A stretch of DNA of 64,000 bases from Microbacterium sp. SORGH_AS_0862 (GTDB lineage Bacteria; Actinomycetota; Actinomycetes; Actinomycetales; Microbacteriaceae). The notes under the pieces were generated by a model. It was not told the DNA's origin, did no database searches, and saw only the letters and a program-made list of their open reading frames with translations. The stretch covers positions 310,001 through 374,000 of the forward strand of contig NZ_JAUTAY010000001.1 in NCBI RefSeq assembly GCF_030818795.1, read 5' to 3'. Shown here one piece after another: positions 1 to 12,802 of this stretch; within the stretch, counting starts at the first letter, position 1, and every line of letters begins with the position of its first letter. A program made the translations under genes and the position numbers.

Positions 1-653
1 AACTGCGCGTCCTCCCCCGGCTGGGGTGATGCGGCCTCGATCGCGGCGAGATCGGCGCGCAACTGCTCCGCCTCGCGCAGCCGCTCGTCGCGGCGCTGGA
101 CCAGCTCGGCGAGTTCCGCGTCCAGCTCACGCGTCCGCTCGTACGCGCGTCGGTACTCCTCCAGCGACCCGGCGACGCTCTGTCCCGCATAACGATCAAG
201 GGCGTCGCGCTGGGCCGCGCCGGAGCGCAGGCGCAGCTGGTCGGACTGCCCGTGCACGGCCACGAGGAGAGCGGCGAGGTCGGTCAAGACGCCCACCGGT
301 GCCGTTCTGCCGCCCACCGTGGCGCGGCTGCGTCCCTCGGCGCTCAGGGTTCGACCGAGCAGAAGCTCGGCGCGGTCGCCTGCGACCGGGTCCAGGTCCC
401 CGCCCGCCTCGCGGACGCGCTCGGCGGCGGCACCGTCGGCGTCCACGATCCAGACGCCCTCGACGACCGCGGCGGCCGCACCCGATCGCACGACCCCCGA
501 GTCGGCGCGCGCGCCCAGCAGCAGCCCGAGCCCGGTGACGACCATCGTCTTGCCCGCACCGGTCTCGCCCGTGATGGCCGTGAAGCCGGGCCCCATGGGC
601 AGCGTCGCATCGGCGATGACACCGAGCTCTCGCAGGCGCATCTCCTCGATCAC
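1..653 (-). CDS. recN: DNA repair ATPase RecN, N-terminal part (gene runs off the left edge)
   Basis: RecN is an SMC-like ATPase that acts in recombinational double-strand-break repair. The 217 residues present hold the N-terminal half of the ABC-type head: a Walker A motif (GETGAGKT, about residues 29-36) followed by conserved RecN segments such as GRSRATVGGR and VHGQSDQLRL, then the start of a coiled coil rich in Arg, Glu and Ala. The remaining coiled coil and the C-terminal head lie outside the window. The start is GTG, because the frame opens at a GTGA overlap with the stop codon of nadK, so translation is probably coupled. The order tlyA-nadK-recN is widely conserved in actinobacteria and supports the call. 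Confidence 0.93.
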   Translation of the reverse strand, partial: MIEEMRLRELGVIADATLPMGPGFTAITGETGAGKTMVVTGLGLLLGARADSGVVRSGAAAAVVEGVWIVDADGAAAERVREAGGDLDPVAGDRAELLLGRTLSAEGRSRATVGGRTAPVGVLTDLAALLVAVHGQSDQLRLRSGAAQRDALDRYAGQSVAGSLEEYRRAYERTRELDAELAELVQRRDERLREAEQLRADLAAIEAASPQPGEDAQ

Positions 654-1573
654 GCGGTGACCTCGCCCGCCGGTCCCCGCCATCCGGTGACGGGCAGGTG
701 GAACTTCTGCACGAGACGCTCGGTGAATGCCGGCGGATGCAGGCGCGCGAGACGCACCGGCTCCGAGGAGCGGCGCGCGACGACCCGAGCTCCCGGTGGC
801 AGTTCGTGCGAGCGGCGGCCGTCGCACCAGAGGATGCCGGTGCCGTGCGTCCGGGCCAGCACCTCGATCGCGACCGCGGCCTCCGGGCCGACCACGAGCG
901 GCTTCGCGAACAGTGCGTGCGCCGACAGCGGGACGACCGAGATGGCTTCGACGGTCGGCCAGATGATCGGGCCGCCGGCGGAGAAGTTGTAGGCGGTGGA
1001 GCCGGTGGGGGTCGCGATGACGACGCCGTCGCATCCGAAGCTCGACAGGGGCCGCCCGTCGATCTCCATGACGACCTCGAGCATCCGCTCGCGGCTCGCC
1101 TTCTCGACAGTCGCCTCGTTCAATGCCCAGGTGCTGTAGATGACCTGCCCCGAGGCGTCCTTGACCCGCACCGACAGGGCGAGGCGTTCTTCGACGCGGT
1201 AGTCGCGGGCGATGACCCGCGCCACCGCCTCGTCCATGTCGTCTCGCTCGCTCTCGGCGAGGAAGCCCACGTGGCCCATGTTGATGCCGAGCACGGGCGC
1301 GGTGCCGCTGCGCACCATCTCGGCCGCACGCAGGATGGTGCCGTCGCCGCCGAGCACGATCGCCAGCTCGATCTCGTGCAGGGGCACATCGACGCCCAGC
1401 ACGGCCAGGTCGGCGCAGCGCGGCAGCACTTCAGCGAGCTCATCGCGATCGTCTTCTGCCAGCACGGGAGTGGCTCCCGCGGCGCGCAGGGCCGAGATCA
1501 CCCGATCGGCCGCCTCGACGGTGTCTGCGCGGCGCGCGTGGGCCACCACGAGGATGTGGCGCGGATCGGTCAT
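650..1573 (-). CDS. nadK: NAD kinase
   Basis: ATP- or polyphosphate-dependent NAD kinase, which makes NADP from NAD in the cytoplasm; 307 residues, normal for the family. Visible motifs are the GGDGT signature (LGGDGTIL, about residue 75), the ALNEATV segment, and the glycine-rich conserved block GDGVVIATPTGSTAYN with the following SAGGP that forms the NAD site. The same frame stays open far upstream, but the start is placed at the ATG that overlaps the tlyA stop (ATGA), because upstream residues show no NadK similarity. The gene is also coupled to recN through a GTGA overlap. Confidence 0.95.
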   Translation of the reverse strand: MTDPRHILVVAHARRADTVEAADRVISALRAAGATPVLAEDDRDELAEVLPRCADLAVLGVDVPLHEIELAIVLGGDGTILRAAEMVRSGTAPVLGINMGHVGFLAESERDDMDEAVARVIARDYRVEERLALSVRVKDASGQVIYSTWALNEATVEKASRERMLEVVMEIDGRPLSSFGCDGVVIATPTGSTAYNFSAGGPIIWPTVEAISVVPLSAHALFAKPLVVGPEAAVAIEVLARTHGTGILWCDGRRSHELPPGARVVARRSSEPVRLARLHPPAFTERLVQKFHLPVTGWRGPAGEVTA

Positions 1574-2370
1574 CGCACTCCCGTCAGCTCGGTCACAGTG
1601 CTCTCCCATTCTGACGGAATGCGCCCGCCGGTGCGCCCGAGGTGCACGAGATACTCCTGGTTCCCGTGGGTTCCCACCACGGGAGAAGCGATCAGGCCCG
1701 CCGTCTGCAGGCCCGCATCCCACGCCTGCCAGAGGACCGTTGAGATCGACTCCGCCCGCTGGGCGGGATCCGTGACGAGGCCGCCGCGCACGGCCGTGCG
1801 GCCCACCTCGAACTGCGGCTTGATGAGCAGCACGATGTCGCTCGTCTCGGTGACGACCGAGCGCACGGGCCCGAGCACGTGGGAGAGGGAGATGAAGGAC
1901 AGATCTCCCGTGACGACCTCGGGCGTGTACGGCATCCCCGCGGCGGCGGCGAGGGAAGCGGGGTCCATGAAGCGGACGTTGAAACCCTCGACGACGATCA
2001 CGCCGGGATCCCGGCGCACGCCCTCGGCGAGCTGATCGTGCCCGACGTCGACGGCCAGCACCGGATCGGCGCCCCTCTCGCGGAGCACCTGGGTGAATCC
2101 CCCGGTGCTGGCGCCCATGTCCAGCGCGGTGCGTGCGGCGACGTCGATCCCGAACGCGTCGAGCGCGGCCAGCAGCTTGTGGGCGGCGCGACTCACGTAG
2201 TGGTCGGATGCGGCGACGGCGATCTCGGCGGAGTCGGGGACGCGATGCGAGGGCTTGACGACGGCGGTGCCGTCGACCGAGACGAGACCCTGCGCGATGA
2301 GCGTCGCGGCGTGCGTGCGTGAGCGCGCGAGCCCGCGCGCAGCGATCGCGGCGTCGAGGCGCTCGGTCAT
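1570..2370 (-). CDS. tlyA: TlyA-family rRNA 2'-O-methyltransferase
   Basis: 266 residues. An N-terminal S4 RNA-binding domain (about 1-60: RLDAAIAARGLARSRTHAATL) is followed by a Rossmann methyltransferase domain with the SAM motif LDMGASTGGFTQVL (about 84-97). The family's K-D-K-E-type residues are visible in VSRAAHKL, VTGDLSFISL, LIKPQFEVGR and the C-terminal GNQEYLVHL. In mycobacteria TlyA 2'-O-methylates 16S and 23S rRNA cytidines and determines capreomycin susceptibility; its older hemolysin name has little support. It overlaps the upstream 49-residue gene and nadK by 4 bp each (ATGA), so it belongs to one coupled operon. Confidence 0.93.
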   Translation of the reverse strand: MTERLDAAIAARGLARSRTHAATLIAQGLVSVDGTAVVKPSHRVPDSAEIAVAASDHYVSRAAHKLLAALDAFGIDVAARTALDMGASTGGFTQVLRERGADPVLAVDVGHDQLAEGVRRDPGVIVVEGFNVRFMDPASLAAAAGMPYTPEVVTGDLSFISLSHVLGPVRSVVTETSDIVLLIKPQFEVGRTAVRGGLVTDPAQRAESISTVLWQAWDAGLQTAGLIASPVVGTHGNQEYLVHLGRTGGRIPSEWESTVTELTGVR

Positions 2371-2516
2371 CCGGCGTGCGGTCCCGAGTCGAGGCGGCGA
2401 GCGATGTTGTCGAGCAGGACCGCATAGGCTGCGGCACGATCGCCGAGGGGCTGCTGCTCGATCACCTCGAGTGCGGGCAGCAGATCATCGGCCGGCTCCG
2501 TGGGTTCTGCGTGCAT
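2367..2516 (-). CDS. Small acidic conserved protein of 49 residues
   Basis: This short reading frame starts at ATG and ends in an ATGA overlap with tlyA. The product is acidic and helical in appearance, with the segments LLPALEVIEQQPLGDRA and YAVLLDNIARRLDSG. A small protein of this type commonly sits between the HAD hydrolase and tlyA in actinobacteria, but no function is known to me. Reasons to accept it as real: tight coupling on the downstream side, a 39-bp gap from the HAD gene upstream, GC-rich third positions, and a sensible amphipathic composition. Confidence 0.75.
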   Translation of the reverse strand: MHAEPTEPADDLLPALEVIEQQPLGDRAAAYAVLLDNIARRLDSGPHAG

Positions 2517-2555
2517 CACCCCAGGATACGGCTCACCCTCCACACGGACGGCGCG

Positions 2556-3587
2556 TCACGGCCGATGGAACGGATCCGCGTACAGCTCCTCCGGCACCCG
2601 GAACCCGAAGATCGCTCGACCTGTGGACCAGATCGCCGCAGCACCCGCGCGCACGAGGTCGATCGGACGCGAGCCCGCGGACAGGATGCGGAGGTCCGCT
2701 CCGTCCACCGCGACGCGCGCGTCGCCGACGATCGTCACGTCGCCCTTGACCTTGGTCTGCGGATACGGCTCGTGCAGTTCGCGGAGGTCGCCGAGGATGA
2801 AGTCGGGACGCGAGGTCGAGGGCGCCGCGAGGACGTGCTTGGGGCGATCGATGCCGGTGAGCACGAGTGCCGAGGGGATGCCGGCGGCCTGTGCGCCCGC
2901 GATGTCCGTGTCCAGCCGGTCGCCGATGAAGAGTGCGCGGCGCGCGTCGAACCGAGCGAGCGCCTCTTCGAAGATGGGCGTCTCGGGCTTACCCGCAACC
3001 ACCGCGAGTCGGCCGATGGCGGTGTGGACCGCGGAGACAAGTGTGCCGTTTCCCGGCGCGATGCCCCGGGACTGCGGGATGGTCCAGTCGGTGTTGGTCG
3101 CGATCCACGGGATCCCGCCCTCATCCTCCGGCGTCTTGAGCGCGAAGGCGGCCTCGGCGAGATCCGTCCATCCCACGTGCGGCGCGAAGCCCTGAACGAC
3201 GGCGGCCGGGTTGTCCTCGGCCGAGCGCGTGACGACGAAGCCCGCCTTCTCGAGCTCCACGACGAGGCCCTCTCCCCCGACGACGAGGATCGTCGCCCCG
3301 GCGGGCACGCGGGTGCGCAGCAGTCGCACCGCGGCCTGCGGGCTGGTGACCACATCGTCGGCGGCTACCGTCAGACCGAGCTCGGTGAGGTGCGCGGCGA
3401 CACTGGCGTCGGTGCGAGACGCGTTGTTGGTGATGAAGCCGAGTCGACGCGTCGCCGCGACGGTGTTCAGCGCATCGACCGCGTACGGCAGCGCTCCCGC
3501 GCCGGCGTACACGACGCCGTCGAGGTCGGCCAGCACGGTGTCCACACCGTCGAGCGGGGTGGGAGCGGGGCGACCGAACAGTGCCAT
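2556..3587 (-). CDS. HAD-IIA family sugar-phosphate or nucleotide phosphatase
   Basis: 343 residues. HAD motif I is DLDGVVY (about residue 21, with the two nucleophile/acid Asp residues), motif II is the ITNNASR stretch (about 52-58), motif III includes GKPETPIF, and motif IV is GDRLDTDIAGAQAAG. The cap inserted between motifs II and III is the NagD/p-nitrophenylphosphatase type, so the expected reaction is hydrolysis of a small phosphorylated metabolite; the substrate cannot be told. The start ATG shares one base with the stop of the upstream repeat protein (TGATG), indicating termination-reinitiation coupling. About 70 extra C-terminal residues follow the HAD core. Confidence 0.9.
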   Translation of the reverse strand: MALFGRPAPTPLDGVDTVLADLDGVVYAGAGALPYAVDALNTVAATRRLGFITNNASRTDASVAAHLTELGLTVAADDVVTSPQAAVRLLRTRVPAGATILVVGGEGLVVELEKAGFVVTRSAEDNPAAVVQGFAPHVGWTDLAEAAFALKTPEDEGGIPWIATNTDWTIPQSRGIAPGNGTLVSAVHTAIGRLAVVAGKPETPIFEEALARFDARRALFIGDRLDTDIAGAQAAGIPSALVLTGIDRPKHVLAAPSTSRPDFILGDLRELHEPYPQTKVKGDVTIVGDARVAVDGADLRILSAGSRPIDLVRAGAAAIWSTGRAIFGFRVPEELYADPFHRP

Positions 3588-5335
3588 CAGCGCTCCTGGT
3601 CCTCGTCATCGTCTGCGGTCGTCGAACTCTGCGCGTCGGCCGCCGCATCCGCGGCGGCGAGGAGTTCCTCCACCTCCGCAGCGATCGAGTAGTCGTCCTC
3701 GTCGGCGTCGCCGTCCTGGTCGGCTTCGGCCTGAGGATCCTCGTCCGCGTCCGACCCCTCGGCGTCGGTGGCCTCGACGAACTCCTCGTCGAAGATCTCC
3801 TCGACGTAGATCTCCTCGTCGGATCCGTTGCCCGCTGCCTCGTCGAGCGCCTCGGCGGCGATGTCCGCCCGCCGCGTCCACTCGGCAGCTTCCTCGTCGC
3901 GACCCAGCTCTTCGAGCACCGCCGCGCGGGCTGCGAACAGAGCGGGGCTCCACTCGAAGGCGCGGTCGGGGTCGAGTTCGGGGATGTCCAGTTCGGCGAG
4001 GGCGCGCTCGGTCTCACCGAGATCCAGACGGGCACCGGACAGCGCGATCGCGAGGGACACGCGCACCGCGACCGGAAGCGTGTTCCGATCGACGGCGCGA
4101 CCGACCTCGATCGCACGGTCAGGACGCCCGACACCGCGCTCGCTGTCAACCATGAGGGCGATCTGGTCCTCGTTGCCGGAAATGCGACGGTAGGTGCGCA
4201 ACTCGCGCAGCGCGAGCGCGTAATCGCCGGTCGCGTAGGCGGTGATCGCGACGCTTTCGCGCACGACGGCGATGCGACCAGCACGGCGGGATGCCGCGAG
4301 GGCGTGCTCGTGCGCGCGGTGCGGGTCCTCGTCGATCAGGCGCCCGGCCATCACCAGGTGACGGGCGACCTCCTCGGCGTTCTCCTTGCTGAGCGTCTTG
4401 AGCTCGTTCCGTGCGCTGGGGTGCAGATCGCGCGCCGTGATCTCCTCGGGGACCTCGGGCTCTGCGACCTTGGCGGCGCGGACAGCATCGCGCTGCGGGG
4501 GACGCGAAGAACGATCGGAGTCGTAGCCGCCGCGGTAAGGGCGGTCGCCACCCTCGCGGGGACGGTACGGACGGTCGCCACCCTCGCGGGGGCGATACGG
4601 ACGGTCGCCACCCTCACGCGGACGATAGGGCCGGTCGCCGCCTTCGCGGGGACGGTACGGACGGTCGCCACCCTCACGGGGACGGTACGGACGGTCGCCG
4701 TCCTGACGCGGACGGTACGGACGATCGCCGCCCTCGCGAGGACGGTACGGGCGGTCACCACCCTCACGCGGACGGTACGGACGGTCGCCACCCTCACGCG
4801 GACGGAAGGGGCGGTCGCCGTCGCGGCGCGGGCGGTCGGCCTGCGCGCCGTCACGGGGACGGTACGGACGATCGCCATCCTGACGCGGACGGTACGGACG
4901 ATCGCCGCCCTCGCGAGGACGCAACGGGCGGTCACCGTCACGACGAGGACGCTCCGAACCCTGACCGTCCTGACGCGGACGGTACGGACGATCGCCGCCC
5001 TCGCGAGGACGGAACGGGCGGTCACCGTCACGGCGCGGGCGGTCAGCCTGCGCGCCATCCCGCGGACGATAGGAGCGGTCACCGTCCTGACGCGGACGGT
5101 ACGGGCGGTCACCGTCACGGCGCGGGCGGTCAGCCTGCGCGCCATCCCGCGGACGATAGGAGCGGTCACCGTCCTGACGCGGACGATATGGACGGTCGCC
5201 GTCGCGGCGGGGACGCTCCGACCCCTGGCCGTCCTGACGAGGACGGTAGGAACGGTCGCCGCTCTGATGCGGACGGCCTCCGCCGCGGGCGCGCGAAGAC
5301 TCCCGACGCTGCTCGTTGTCGTCGTTGTTCGTCAT
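3587..5335 (-). CDS. Arg-rich tandem-repeat / TPR-like / acidic-tail protein
   Basis: 582 residues in three zones. Residues ~25-280 are about twenty copies of a ten-residue unit, GDRPYRPREG, with variants (S/P, Y/F/L, QD/EG/DG) and occasional inserts such as AQADRPRRD; this zone is strongly basic. Residues ~300-480 are Ala-rich helical pairs resembling TPR (for example GDYALALRELRTYR). The last ~100 residues are very acidic (runs of D and E), so charge is partitioned along the chain. Start chosen at the ATG preceded by AGGAGAG; a longer frame would run into the rRNA terminator. Similar proteins are usually left hypothetical or annotated TPR; the basic RPR repeats suggest RNA binding, which is inference only. 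It is the first gene after the rRNA operon terminator. Confidence 0.85.
   Translation of the reverse strand: MTNNDDNEQRRESSRARGGGRPHQSGDRSYRPRQDGQGSERPRRDGDRPYRPRQDGDRSYRPRDGAQADRPRRDGDRPYRPRQDGDRSYRPRDGAQADRPRRDGDRPFRPREGGDRPYRPRQDGQGSERPRRDGDRPLRPREGGDRPYRPRQDGDRPYRPRDGAQADRPRRDGDRPFRPREGGDRPYRPREGGDRPYRPREGGDRPYRPRQDGDRPYRPREGGDRPYRPREGGDRPYRPREGGDRPYRPREGGDRPYRPREGGDRPYRGGYDSDRSSRPPQRDAVRAAKVAEPEVPEEITARDLHPSARNELKTLSKENAEEVARHLVMAGRLIDEDPHRAHEHALAASRRAGRIAVVRESVAITAYATGDYALALRELRTYRRISGNEDQIALMVDSERGVGRPDRAIEVGRAVDRNTLPVAVRVSLAIALSGARLDLGETERALAELDIPELDPDRAFEWSPALFAARAAVLEELGRDEEAAEWTRRADIAAEALDEAAGNGSDEEIYVEEIFDEEFVEATDAEGSDADEDPQAEADQDGDADEDDYSIAAEVEELLAAADAAADAQSSTTADDDEDQER
4520..5270 (-). 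repeat. Tandem 30-bp coding repeats in the Arg-rich domain
   Basis: About twenty near-identical 30-bp units (core CGGTACGGACGGTCGCC on the plus strand) lie head to tail, with longer composite units where the AQADRPRRD insert occurs. Unit length is a multiple of three and all copies keep the frame, so copy number can change without a frameshift. Substitutions between units cluster at third codon positions, which indicates selection on the peptide. Confidence 0.9.
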
Positions 5336-5365
5336 TCGCTCTCTCCTCGCGACGTAAACCCCTGG

Positions 5366-5405
5366 AAAAACAGAAATGGCCACCCAGCTTTGGGTGGCCA
5401 TTTCT
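5366..5405 (-). terminator. Intrinsic terminator of the rRNA operon
   Basis: A perfect 15-bp inverted repeat (AGAAATGGCCACCCA and its complement, 5372-5386 and 5391-5405) with a GCTT loop lies just past the 5S gene. On the minus strand it is followed by GTTTTT, so it is a classical rho-independent terminator for the rrn transcript. Confidence 0.93.
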
Positions 5406-5412
5406 AAAAGGA

Positions 5413-5531
5413 GTCCGGCGGTGTCCTACTCTCCCACAGGGTCCCCCCTGCAGTACCATCGGCGCTGAGAGGCTTAGCTTCCGGGTTCGGAATGGGACCG
5501 GGCGTTTCCCTCTCGCTATGGCCGCCGAAAC
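5413..5531 (-). rRNA. rrf: 5S ribosomal RNA
   Basis: On the minus strand the gene begins GTTTCGGCGGCCATAGCG and ends near GGACACCGCCGGAC, with the universally conserved internal segment CCCGGTCCCATTCCGAACCC; the ends pair through CGGCGG and CCGCCG. Length is about 119 nt. It lies downstream of 23S and before the terminator. Confidence 0.95.
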
Positions 5532-5578
5532 ACTATTGATGTTTCAAGTCATGCACACAACAAAAGAATGTTGTCTGC

Positions 5579-5603
5579 GGTTCTCGACCGTACATCGAGA
5601 ACC
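5579..5603 (-). other. 23S-5S spacer processing hairpin
   Basis: GGTTCTCGA and TCGAGAACC form a perfect 9-bp stem with a 7-nt loop in the 23S-5S spacer. It resembles the GTTCT..GAGAAC core repeated before 16S and 23S, so it is a likely rRNA processing element. The rest of the spacer (5532-5644) shows no gene. Confidence 0.6.
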
Positions 5604-5644
5604 ACTCAGTGGACGCGAACAGCTTCAGTTCAAACGAAGTGTTA

Positions 5645-10657
<5,013 letters not shown>

Positions 10658-11007
10658 AAAGAAAAATGCATACACACAACGGAAAAAGAAGTGCGCAGCG
10701 AGTTTGAACTGACCAAAAGGATGCCATCACTGACAATCCATAACGCCAACCCCAAAGGGTTGGACTTGATCCAAAGGAATCTCACCCAGCCGAAGCTGGA
10801 ACGAGGTTATTTGGCATTTGACAAGTGCACGCTGTTGAGTTCTCAAGGAACGGATGCTCCCACCATCGGACCTCTCGGTCGTCACCATGGGGCAACTATT
10901 CGTTTCTCCCGACTCGGTGTCGGATCGGCGCTTCGCTCTTGACAGAGCAGTGGTCCCAAGATCTGACTCGTGGAGTTCGGGATCCTCATCCTACTCGCAT
11001 CTGCGAC
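10658..11007 (-). promoter_or_regulatory. rRNA operon leader with boxA-like element
   Basis: Transcribed leader upstream of 16S. At 10832-10851 the minus strand carries GTTCCTTGAGAACTCAACAG, matching the leader element repeated in the 16S-23S spacer; such elements nucleate antitermination and RNase III processing. Further hairpins are visible, such as CCAGCTTCGGCTGG and CCAACCCTTTGGGGTTGG, just before 16S. No coding gene is supported in this stretch; short frames here lack a start signal and codon bias. Confidence 0.7.
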
Positions 11008-11028
11008 AAGATCTCAAGTCGAGATCTT
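10988..11028 (-). promoter_or_regulatory. Candidate proximal rRNA promoter with overlapping palindrome
   Basis: TTGAGA (11017-11012) and TAGGAT (10993-10988) are separated by 18 bp on the minus strand, a good sigma-70-type match. The -35 hexamer is embedded in a perfect inverted repeat AAGATCTC-N5-GAGATCTT (11008-11028), which could be an operator. The spacing to 16S leaves about 320 nt of leader. Confidence 0.55.
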
Positions 11029-11110
11029 CAGGATGAGGGGTGGTTCTCCGCTTGAGGGGGCGCCGGGCCTCTCGGCCTCTCCGCTCTTCCCTGTGGGGCG
11101 AACAGGTAAT

Positions 11111-11139
11111 AAGTTACGTGGGTTCCGGCCATCTGCCAA
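11111..11139 (-). promoter_or_regulatory. Candidate distal rRNA promoter
   Basis: TTGGCA (11139-11134), a 17-bp spacer and TAACTT (11116-11111) on the minus strand. It lies just past the stop of the hydrolase gene and about 120 bp upstream of the second candidate, giving a two-promoter arrangement. Confidence 0.45.
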
Positions 11140-11192
11140 CTCGAGCGCGCCTCCCGGGCGTGTCGCGCGTCTTTCCGCGGCCGAGGGCGGGG

Positions 11193-11994
11193 TCACTCCC
11201 CTGTCAGATACTCGATCGCCGCCGCACGGAACACGCGTGAACCGGGAGCGTTGAAGTGGTGCCGGTCCGGGATCTCCAGGAACGTGCCGTGCGGGGCGGC
11301 AGCGGCCAGGGCCCGTGAGCCCTCGATGATCGCGTCCTGGGTCCCCGTGGCGAACAGGACGGGCTGCGTCGGCGCCACCGCAGGATCCGGGTCGGCGGTC
11401 CCCGAGGACCGCAGCCCCTGTGCGATCGCCCACAGGGCGCGCAGGTCGTTTCCCGGCACTCGCTCGGTGAGGGCGATGTAGTTCTGGGTGACGCGATCCG
11501 TGACCGCGCGTCCCGTCCTCGATCAGGGCGCTCACCTGGTCCAGGTCGAGACGGGCGAGCGGGACGCCGTCGGGGACGCCGCCCAGCACTGCCCGCAGCA
11601 CGCGCTCGGGGAGATCGCGGAGGACCTCCCACCCCACCCGCGCACCGAGGGAGTACCCCACGTACACCGCGTCGTCGATCAGGTAGGTGTCCATCACGGC
11701 CTCGACGTCACGGGCGAGCTCGCGGAGGTCGTAGTCGCGCGCTTCGTGCGGCTTGTCGCTCGCGCCGTGCCCGCGCTGGTCCAGACCGACCACGCGGAAT
11801 CCCGCCCGCTGCAGGTCGCGCACCCATCCGGTGCTGACCCAGTTGTCGCGCGTGCTCGAGGCGAAGCCGTGCACCACGACCGCTGTCGGCGCGTCCGGCT
11901 CCCCCCAGGAGTAGGTGGCGATGCGATGCCCTTCGCCCACCATCACATAGCGGGGGTCGGGCATCTCGGTCAGGGCGGGCAGCGCGGCGGTCAC
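11193..11994 (-). pseudogene. Alpha/beta hydrolase, interrupted by an apparent frameshift
   Basis: The N-terminal part starts at GTG (11994) and reads as an alpha/beta hydrolase: VVVHGFASS oxyanion region, LDQRGHGASDKP, and the nucleophile elbow GYSLGARVG. Near 11505-11520 the frame is lost; continuing in another frame restores the family's C-terminal half, with the acid-containing PVLFATGTQDAIIEG and the catalytic His in PDRHHFNAPGSRV, ending at a TGA at 11193. The break falls in a CGCG repeat and fits loss of two bases, or one extra base. It could be a real lesion or a sequencing error. The intact product would be about 267 residues; substrate unknown. It lies 16 bp downstream of the DUF4184 gene. 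Confidence 0.75.
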
Positions 11995-12010
11995 GCCTCG
12001 ATTCTGCTCC

Positions 12011-12799
12011 TTATCGCGTCGCCGTGCCGCGAGAACGACGCCGGACGACGACCGCGCAGAGCACGAGCGTGGCCGCGGCCCACACGGCGCAGGCCTGCGG
12101 CAGCACGCGGTACGCCAGGTGGGCGATCGTGAACTCGGAGGTGAGCGGGCCGTAGACCGCCAGCCCGATCACCCACGCCGCGATCAGCACGACCGGAAGC
12201 GCCGCCAGCCAGACGACGCCCACCCATCGCGGGGTGCGCGACGGATGCGGAACACGCGGGCGACGACGCAACCACAGCAGCGCCCATACCGCGATGATCG
12301 CCAGCCCGATGGCACTGGAGCCGTGCTGGAGCCATTTGATACCCGCGAGCGGGCCCCACTGCTCCTCCAACGCCGGGAAGATCTCCGAGCCCAGTCGCCC
12401 CTCGTGCGTGAACGCATCCCAGGCGATGTGGCTCGCGACCCCGATCGCCAGCGATGCCACCAGGAGCAGCACCGCGCCCGCGGATACGCCGAACGTCTCC
12501 CGCCAGATCGTGCGCACGGGCGCATCCCACGCCACCGGCAGGCGCTCGGCCAACGGTCCGGGCGCGAGTTCCCGAGCGGCCGGGCGCAGCAGAGCGCGCC
12601 ACAGCAGCAGGAGCGCGAGCGCCAGCAGCACCGTCACCGGAACCCATCGGAGGTCGTGCGTGAGGCCGTATGTCACGGGGAGCCCGCGCACGAACAACGG
12701 CAGGTCCGGCGTCATCGCCCCCACCGCGATCGCGGCGGGAACGAGCGGCGTTCGCACGAACGGCAACGCCACGACCGCGTGGCTCGGCGTGAACGGCAT
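12011..12799 (-). CDS. DUF4184 family membrane protein
   Basis: 262 residues. The N-terminus MPFTPSHAVVALPF and the following AVGAMTPDLP match DUF4184, whose His and Asp residues resemble the metal-dependent membrane hydrolase YdjM/LexA-binding type. About six hydrophobic helices are visible (for example 57-75, 104-128, 160-180, 196-222, 235-255), plus the conserved SHIAWDAFTHEGR segment. The function is not established. It follows the tyrS stop by 3 bp and is probably co-transcribed. Confidence 0.85.
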   Translation of the reverse strand: MPFTPSHAVVALPFVRTPLVPAAIAVGAMTPDLPLFVRGLPVTYGLTHDLRWVPVTVLLALALLLLWRALLRPAARELAPGPLAERLPVAWDAPVRTIWRETFGVSAGAVLLLVASLAIGVASHIAWDAFTHEGRLGSEIFPALEEQWGPLAGIKWLQHGSSAIGLAIIAVWALLWLRRRPRVPHPSRTPRWVGVVWLAALPVVLIAAWVIGLAVYGPLTSEFTIAHLAYRVLPQACAVWAAATLVLCAVVVRRRSRGTATR

Positions 12800-12802
12800 G
12801 GG

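Noticed and set aside
4520..5270. Possible CRISPR array (regular repeats)
   Set aside because: Units are contiguous with no spacers, keep the reading frame and encode a repeated peptide; no cas genes are nearby.
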